Shown here: in pieces, positions 59,600 through 64,000 of the stretch
Position numbering within the stretch: the first letter of the stretch is position 1
How the letters are laid out: every line of letters begins with the position of its first letter
NCBI RefSeq assembly: GCF_004799645.1
Contig: NZ_CP031306.1
Coordinates: forward strand, 558,001 to 622,000
Reading direction: 5' to 3'
Length of the DNA: 64,000 bases
Source of the DNA: Natronorubrum bangense
Lineage (GTDB): Archaea > Halobacteriota > Halobacteria > Halobacteriales > Natrialbaceae
Made by a program: the position numbers and the translations under genes
The notes under the pieces: model-generated
Seen by the model: the letters and a program-made list of their open reading frames with translations, nothing else
Told to the model about the DNA's origin: nothing
Database searches by the model: none

Positions 59600-61318
59600 A
59601 TGCGTCCTCAACTGGTCCCCACTGACAATAGGAACAGCGCACAGCCGAGCAATCGACGACGGTTCCTCCTCGGGATTGGGACTGCGACAGCAATGCTGGC
59701 TGGCTGTCTCAGCGGCGACGATAACGATGATCTGAACGGCACCGATGAGAACGGTGCAGAAGAAAACGACGACACTGAAGATGGTCCGGCAGATGAACCG
59801 GGCTACGCGAACTGGCTCCCCGCTGAGAACGACTGGTTGTACGTAGCTTACGTCAACTTCGACGTCCCCGAAGCCGGCGAACAGGATGAGATCTCGCTCG
59901 ATCCGGCTGAGGATGTTGACGACCCACTGGTAACGTTCCCGCTTGAGGTTGGCAGTTCAACTGTCGGTCTTTTCTCGCTGGGCCTCGCGGCTGCCGACCT
60001 ACTACCAGTGCTCGATCCCGATGAGGAGTTCGAGTCGGAAGCAAGCAGCCTGCTCGTGGTCAATGGCACCATTGTCGTTGAGGGAACGTTCGACACCGAC
60101 GAACTCCACGACCGCCTGACTCGTGAAGCGGAGCCGTTCGCCGCCACCTACGAACAGACCAGTGCACTCCATGGCTACGACCGCTACGAGCCTGTCGAGG
60201 TGCCCGACGGATTGGAGGACGCACCCGTGGTCGCACTCGACGAGGATACCATGGTAGTTGGTTCGGACGCCGATCGACTGGAGCAGGTCGCCGCTACCGG
60301 GGCTGGCGATCGCCAGTCGGCAGCCGAAGCAGACGACACCGTCGCGTGGCTCGTCGAGCAGACTGGCGATGGCGATGTTGTGTTCGGTCACATCGGGCCG
60401 GTACCCGAAACGGAGTTTGATCTCGCGGACTCCGTCGGTGATGAACCACCGTTCCACCCCGCGGAGAGCGAAGACGTGATGGCAGCCGCGACGTTCGACC
60501 CCGAGACAGACCAGCTCGATGCCCGGTTCGCGCTGACTGCCGACGATCTCGCCGAGGTGACTCGTGAGACAGTCGAGAACGAGTTCGGCATGATGGGCTC
60601 TGATGTCTCTGTCGATATCGAAGACGACCGCCTCACTTCGAGTGCGACCTATGACGCTGCCGACATCAGTGTCGGGACCGATAATGAGAGACAGGACCTC
60701 TCCAGAGAAGAGGCTGAAGCACTCGTCCCCGAGGACGCGCTGGAATTCCGGTACGAGCCGCCACTTGACGATGAGCCCTTCGGCGAGTTCTGGGTTGAGA
60801 TAGTCGAAGAGACAGCTGCAGCGGCGATTCGAGTTGAGGCCGATTCCGGCGGATACAATGAGGTCGGCCCACAAGAGGGCACTGTCAACCCTGGCACTGG
60901 TGTGCCGGTCCAAATCGATCCCGATGGCGACGGCGTAACGGTCTTTGCGGTTGACGAAACGGATGCGATCGGCGAACTCACCAGCAAACAGGTACCTACC
61001 GGTGACCTCACTTCCGAAGAGGTTGCGCAAGCCGTTCCCGAGGATTCGTTTTCCTTCGCGTACGAACCGCCCGAAGTAGGCGATCTCGGCAGTCTCCACA
61101 TCGAAGTGGTCGCCGACACTGACGCTGACGTCCTCGTCGCACAACCCCGGGAAGCACCTGGTAGTTTTTCCGATAGCGCGGGATCGCTTGACGCGAACGA
61201 GCCAGTTGCAGCTGGAACAACGCTGCAGGTGCCCGTTGATCCGGACGGAGACGACGTGGTTGTATTCGCAACTGTCGGCGAGGCAACCGGCGAGGTCACC
61301 CGCTGGGAGGGCCCTTGA
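59600..61318 (+). CDS. Tat-dependent lipoprotein, uncharacterised
   Basis: The 572-residue protein has a Tat signal with lipobox (NRRRFLLGIGTATAMLAGCL), then a very acidic linker (DNDDLNGTDENGAEENDDTE). The body contains two related blocks near the end, ALEFRYEPPLDDEPFGEFWV and SFSFAYEPPEVGDLGSLHIE, each followed by an IDPDG/VDPDG strand and VTVFAV/VVVFAT. These indicate a duplicated beta-sandwich. It should be lipid-anchored on the outside of the cell. No enzyme motif is visible. I chose the ATG at 59600 because it precedes the signal peptide by 19 residues. Confidence 0.75.
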   Translation: MRPQLVPTDNRNSAQPSNRRRFLLGIGTATAMLAGCLSGDDNDDLNGTDENGAEENDDTEDGPADEPGYANWLPAENDWLYVAYVNFDVPEAGEQDEISLDPAEDVDDPLVTFPLEVGSSTVGLFSLGLAAADLLPVLDPDEEFESEASSLLVVNGTIVVEGTFDTDELHDRLTREAEPFAATYEQTSALHGYDRYEPVEVPDGLEDAPVVALDEDTMVVGSDADRLEQVAATGAGDRQSAAEADDTVAWLVEQTGDGDVVFGHIGPVPETEFDLADSVGDEPPFHPAESEDVMAAATFDPETDQLDARFALTADDLAEVTRETVENEFGMMGSDVSVDIEDDRLTSSATYDAADISVGTDNERQDLSREEAEALVPEDALEFRYEPPLDDEPFGEFWVEIVEETAAAAIRVEADSGGYNEVGPQEGTVNPGTGVPVQIDPDGDGVTVFAVDETDAIGELTSKQVPTGDLTSEEVAQAVPEDSFSFAYEPPEVGDLGSLHIEVVADTDADVLVAQPREAPGSFSDSAGSLDANEPVAAGTTLQVPVDPDGDDVVVFATVGEATGEVTRWEGP

Positions 61319-61409
61319 TCCATGTTATTTAGAAGAGTCACAGAGGACTTCACACGAGTTTCAAAATAGTTAGTACAGGCTGTGGATGTATCAGAAGAAG
61401 ATCATGACC

Positions 61410-61814
61410 TTAGCTGGGTTCGGATGTCCGGAGGCGATGATACAGCAGTTCAGTAATGGGCATCGCCCAGATGAACGCAACTGAAAACTGAAGTACTGCC
61501 CCGATATGTTGGTGGGGAACAATTAACCACACAGCGATTGTGGCCACACAGATAGAAACGAGGACTACAATTGATGCCGTCACGTTATTGGCAACCTGAA
61601 GGTTAACGTCGGTCAGTCCAATGGCCGCCCCAATCCCGAGAAATATACCTAGTGCAATAGCCGCTAGCGTTACCTCAAGCGAAACAATCCGACGGGCAGG
61701 CTCAATCAACAGCAATAACGGAGTTAGAGCGAGCGAAAACAGAAACGACCGAAGAATCCGTGCCCGCTCGTCACCACCAAGGTACGGGTTCTTCTCAGTG
61801 GAGATCTGATTCAT
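61410..61814 (-). CDS. Small four-helix membrane protein
   Basis: A 134-residue protein starting MNQISTEKNPYLGGDERARI. About four hydrophobic helices cover most of the sequence (SFLFSLALTPLLLLIEPARR, TLAAIALGIFLGIGAAIGLT, ASIVVLVSICVATIAVWLIV, AVLQFSVAFIWAMPITELLY). I chose the ATG at 61814 because the longer frame has a Cys/Met-rich start and an unlikely context. There is no recognised family. Confidence 0.55.
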   Translation of the reverse strand: MNQISTEKNPYLGGDERARILRSFLFSLALTPLLLLIEPARRIVSLEVTLAAIALGIFLGIGAAIGLTDVNLQVANNVTASIVVLVSICVATIAVWLIVPHQHIGAVLQFSVAFIWAMPITELLYHRLRTSEPS

Positions 61815-61941
61815 GAGAAGAGTTACAGACTGTGCGCACATATATTTACTCACGCACTGAACGCATCGTTACATTCGCATCTCTACTGATCATTGCGAAC
61901 AGTTCTATGACACGCTCCAATTGTGAGTGTTATTCTGAGTG

Positions 61942-61992
61942 CCGATTTGTCCAACAAATCGGAAGTGGTGCGTTCGAATCGCACCGATCGGG
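61942..61992 (+). tRNA. tRNA 3'-half-like fragment (possible attachment site)
   Basis: GATTTGTCCAACAAATC forms an anticodon-arm-like stem and seven-base loop centred on CCA. After a short variable stretch, GTGCGTTCGAATCGCAC (61968-61984) forms a canonical T-arm with loop TTCGAAT. No 5' half (D-arm and acceptor strand) is present upstream. A 3' tRNA half next to an integrase gene is the standard signature of an integration site. The tRNA identity (Trp by anticodon) is tentative. Confidence 0.4.
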
Positions 61993-62060
61993 CCGGTGAA
62001 ACGGGCATATTCCCATCATCTGCCATATATTTAGCGTAGGTCTGTATAGAAAAACCTACA

Positions 62061-62305
62061 ATGAGAATCGAATCGACGTCGGTCAACGGTCAATACCATG
62101 TGTGGATGACCGACGAGGAACTCGAGGAACTCCGGCGCGCTGCGGCTACATTCCGCGACGATCTCATCATCCTGCTCGGTGGCTACGTCGGGCTCCGGGC
62201 CTTCGAGATTCCCCAGGTGAAGCCAAAGCACGTCAAGCGCACACTGGACGGTGATCACTTCCGTCTCCGGGTGCCACGTGGAAAAGACACAGCGAACGGG
62301 ACAGG
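62061..62305 (+). pseudogene. Tyrosine recombinase (integrase), catalytic-domain 5' fragment
   Basis: From ATG at 62061 the frame reads MRIESTSVNGQYHVWMTDEE, LEELRRAAATFRDDLIILLG, YVGLRAFEIPQVKPKHVKRT. GLRxFEI carries the first catalytic Arg of phage/XerC-type integrases. After VPRGKDTANGTGSPR the reading runs into an IS left-end-like repeat (from about 62306), and the His-x-x-Arg and Tyr motifs are lost. The tRNA-like 3' half lies 70 bases upstream. It is a 3'-truncated remnant of an integrative element. Confidence 0.7.
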
Positions 62306-62350
62306 AAGCCCTCGCTCCTTGAGGCCGGGGGCTCCGCCTCGAAACTGCTG
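62306..62350. repeat. Solo IS left-end-like repeat
   Basis: CTCCTTGAGGCCGGGGGCTC and the following CGCCTCGAAACTGCTGAA match the left end of the first TnpB element (4255-4292, CTCCTTGAGGTCGGAGGCTC) with few changes. It truncates the integrase gene. Confidence 0.5.
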
Positions 62351-62398
62351 AAGAGACTGCCAGAACACCTTACCTTCAAGCCAGCCTACTGCGACCCA

Positions 62399-62748
62399 TG
62401 ACAGATAGAGATGAAGAGCGTGAGGAGCGCATTGAGATGGAGATAATCGTCGATGCCTATACTCAAGACGAGCAGGCTGTGGGCTGGATAACCTATCTCG
62501 AAGAGACCATGGACTTTCCCTTTGAGGTGCAGTGTATCGAGGAGCTTGAGGTATCGCCACTAAAGAAAGGCGAAACAGTGCGCGTGCTCGGGATGCCCTC
62601 GGTAGAGCCGTCGCTCCGTCAGCAGTTCGTGACCATCGAGTGGAACGACAGAAAACTCGGCGTGCCACTGAAACAACTCGAGCCTGTCGAAGCCAGCGAT
62701 GATACTGAACAGGCAGTTTCCGACTGGCACTACTGGCTCAACCGCTGA
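62399..62748 (+). CDS. Small protein of the Calcium_binding (PF11535-like) type
   Basis: A 116-residue protein. The start (EEREERIEMEIIVDAYTQDE, QAVGWITYLEETMDFPFEVQ) matches the short family annotated as calcium-binding in bacteria and archaea. A small beta-barrel-like second half follows (GETVRVLGMPS, QQFVTIEWNDRKLGVPLKQL). The calcium role is a database label, with little functional evidence. It follows the IS left-end repeat by 48 bases and is followed convergently by the pRiA4b ORF-3-like gene. Confidence 0.7.
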
Positions 62749-62761
62749 CAACGTTCGGGAG

Positions 62762-63994
62762 CTATGGTCGCTTTTCGTCGACGATTGCCGCTGTTTCGGT
62801 TCTGGCGATTAGCTCCGTTTCGGTAAAGAGCGTGTCTATCTCTTCGAGATCGCATACCTCTTTCACGATGCAATAATACTGAGATGGAGTGCCAAAGTCA
62901 TAGACCAGACTGAGACGATCTCCTTCCCAGAGCATGGCTTGTTCAGCAACGTCACCCACAGTCACATTGCCTGCTTTTCGATAGGATGGGTCACCAAGAG
63001 CGGCCACTTGATCGTCTGGAATGATGTTGAGAGACGAATCTAGATACTCCTCTTCGAGGCCATACATTCGGAGGTGTAAATCATCAAGTGTGGTGAATCG
63101 ACAGACGAGTCTATCAAGTTCTGCCATGGTTGTTGTTGGCTGGACTATGATATCGTACCACTCTTTGCGTGCACGCCCCTTTTGCTTCCACCGAAGACGG
63201 TATCCCACTTTTCCAATACGACGACTGATACTCTCGCTTGTGTGCTTCTCCTTCTCTAGTGTCTCACGGACAGCCCTCCAACAGTACGAACAGATCTCAT
63301 CGGGTGCCTCACTATCGAATTCCACCTTATTGATACCCTGCCAGTCAGTATAATCTTCAAGCGAAAGATACTCACTGGCGGGAGAGCGTGTACTCCGGTT
63401 ACACAGTTTCACCCCAGGAAGATCGTGTGGCGAGTACGGTGAACTGGCTGAGGATTCCGCATCCAAGTCGACAATATGATCGACAGTTCCAACACGGCTA
63501 ACTTCGATCACAAACCGATCGGTCAAATCTCTACCAGTAGTGCTACCAATCCCGTCGGAACTATACGTCGGTTCGGACCCATCACTCGGAACTAATTTTC
63601 CGGGGATAGGGCCTTGCTGTAGGTCGAAGATCAGTGGTCCGTCGGTGGTCCGCAACTCCTGTTCAAGTGGTGTCGAGTCAGCATCATTCACGACTTCAAC
63701 ATCTTCGAGAGCGGTTTGGAGCGTCGTCGCAATCTCCTTGTCAACGTACGGAACTTCACTTAGCGTACTAATACTTGCTTTTTTAAGTGTATCAAGTGTC
63801 TCGAAGGTTTCGACGAGACCGTGTACTCCACGTGATCCGAGACCGTGGATATCTTCAGCCAGTTCGGTCAGCACCAAGTGCGTATCAACGCAGGCCTCAA
63901 CTGTGAGGAACTGCTCGTTCACCCAGTCCACCGCTTCGCCAGCTGTCTGGACAGTCGTCTCGTCCGATATTGACGAAAGTTCGTATTGATTCAC
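62762..63994 (-). CDS. pRiA4b ORF-3-like protein with helix-hairpin-helix N-terminus
   Basis: The 410-residue protein has an N-terminal region with helix-hairpin-helix character (DIHGLGSRGVHGLVETFETL and KASISTLSEVPYVDKEIATT, residues 45-95). A central part contains a Cys pair (EICSYCWRAVRETLEKEKHT). The C-terminal 140 residues resemble the pRiA4b ORF-3 fold (RFTTLDDLHLRMYGLEEEYL, LWEGDRLSLVYDFGTPSQYY). It is thus a larger relative of the 43443 protein. DNA binding is likely from the HhH part. The start is 7 bases from the window end. Confidence 0.65.
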   Translation of the reverse strand: MNQYELSSISDETTVQTAGEAVDWVNEQFLTVEACVDTHLVLTELAEDIHGLGSRGVHGLVETFETLDTLKKASISTLSEVPYVDKEIATTLQTALEDVEVVNDADSTPLEQELRTTDGPLIFDLQQGPIPGKLVPSDGSEPTYSSDGIGSTTGRDLTDRFVIEVSRVGTVDHIVDLDAESSASSPYSPHDLPGVKLCNRSTRSPASEYLSLEDYTDWQGINKVEFDSEAPDEICSYCWRAVRETLEKEKHTSESISRRIGKVGYRLRWKQKGRARKEWYDIIVQPTTTMAELDRLVCRFTTLDDLHLRMYGLEEEYLDSSLNIIPDDQVAALGDPSYRKAGNVTVGDVAEQAMLWEGDRLSLVYDFGTPSQYYCIVKEVCDLEEIDTLFTETELIARTETAAIVDEKRP

Positions 63995-64000
63995 GTCCAG

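Overview
The window looks like a plasmid-like or genomic-island segment from a halophilic archaeon (class Halobacteria). The proteins are strongly acidic (Asp/Glu-rich). Typical haloarchaeal features include Tat-dependent lipoproteins, a PGF-CTERM surface protein, HTH_10 (bacterio-opsin-activator type) regulators, Orc1/Cdc6, TFB and IS1341-type TnpB elements. Several genes have a TATA-like box about 25-30 bases before the start codon, which fits leaderless archaeal transcripts. No rRNA operon, complete tRNA or CRISPR array was seen. The density of insertion sequences, toxin-antitoxin (TA) modules and broken genes, together with an origin-like locus, points to accessory DNA. A more precise taxonomic placement cannot be made from sequence reading alone.

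Layout. Positions 1-4300 hold a DUF2270 membrane protein, a metallo-beta-lactamase lipoprotein/DUF3006 pair and a complete TnpB element. Positions 4300-6900 carry two paralogous antitoxin/PIN-toxin modules separated by direct repeats. Positions 7400-10900 are a plasmid-like cassette: an RPA-like OB-fold gene with an in-frame amber stop, small zinc-finger proteins and a TumA/TumE-like TA pair. Positions 10977-17750 contain the most novel cargo: a giant uncharacterised protein (frame broken near its end) coupled to a patatin phospholipase, then a GHKL-ATPase/HExxH protein that lacks its N-box. Positions 17800-22400 have a decayed VapBC locus, a DUF305 metal-binding protein and a CPH-type copper P-type ATPase. 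Positions 23918-27980 are a PotABCD-type ABC importer operon.

Positions 28260-34700 hold a Fic protein and an orc1/cdc6 replication-initiator gene. The orc1 gene is split by two different insertion sequences (ISH8-like IS4 family and IS5 family), each with a target-site duplication. Origin-like repeats flank it: three upstream and one just downstream. Positions 34700-42500 form an IS graveyard with SCO, DsbA, ATPase, TnpB and HTH fragments, plus intact VapBC, SIMPL and DUF2080 genes. A second TnpB element sits inside an AAA ATPase gene and shares its 3' end (omega-RNA/right end) with the first element.

Positions 42510-45790 hold a pRiA4b-ORF3 protein overlapping a SWIM zinc-finger protein. 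Positions 46806-54218 encode a 2,470-residue PGF-CTERM surface protein, divergent from a 7TM histidine kinase and a REC-GAF-HTH_10 regulator (54540-57987). The right end has an IS630-family element beside a TFB fragment, a Tat lipoprotein, a tRNA 3'-half-like attachment site with an integrase fragment, a calcium-binding-type protein and a second pRiA4b-ORF3-like protein.
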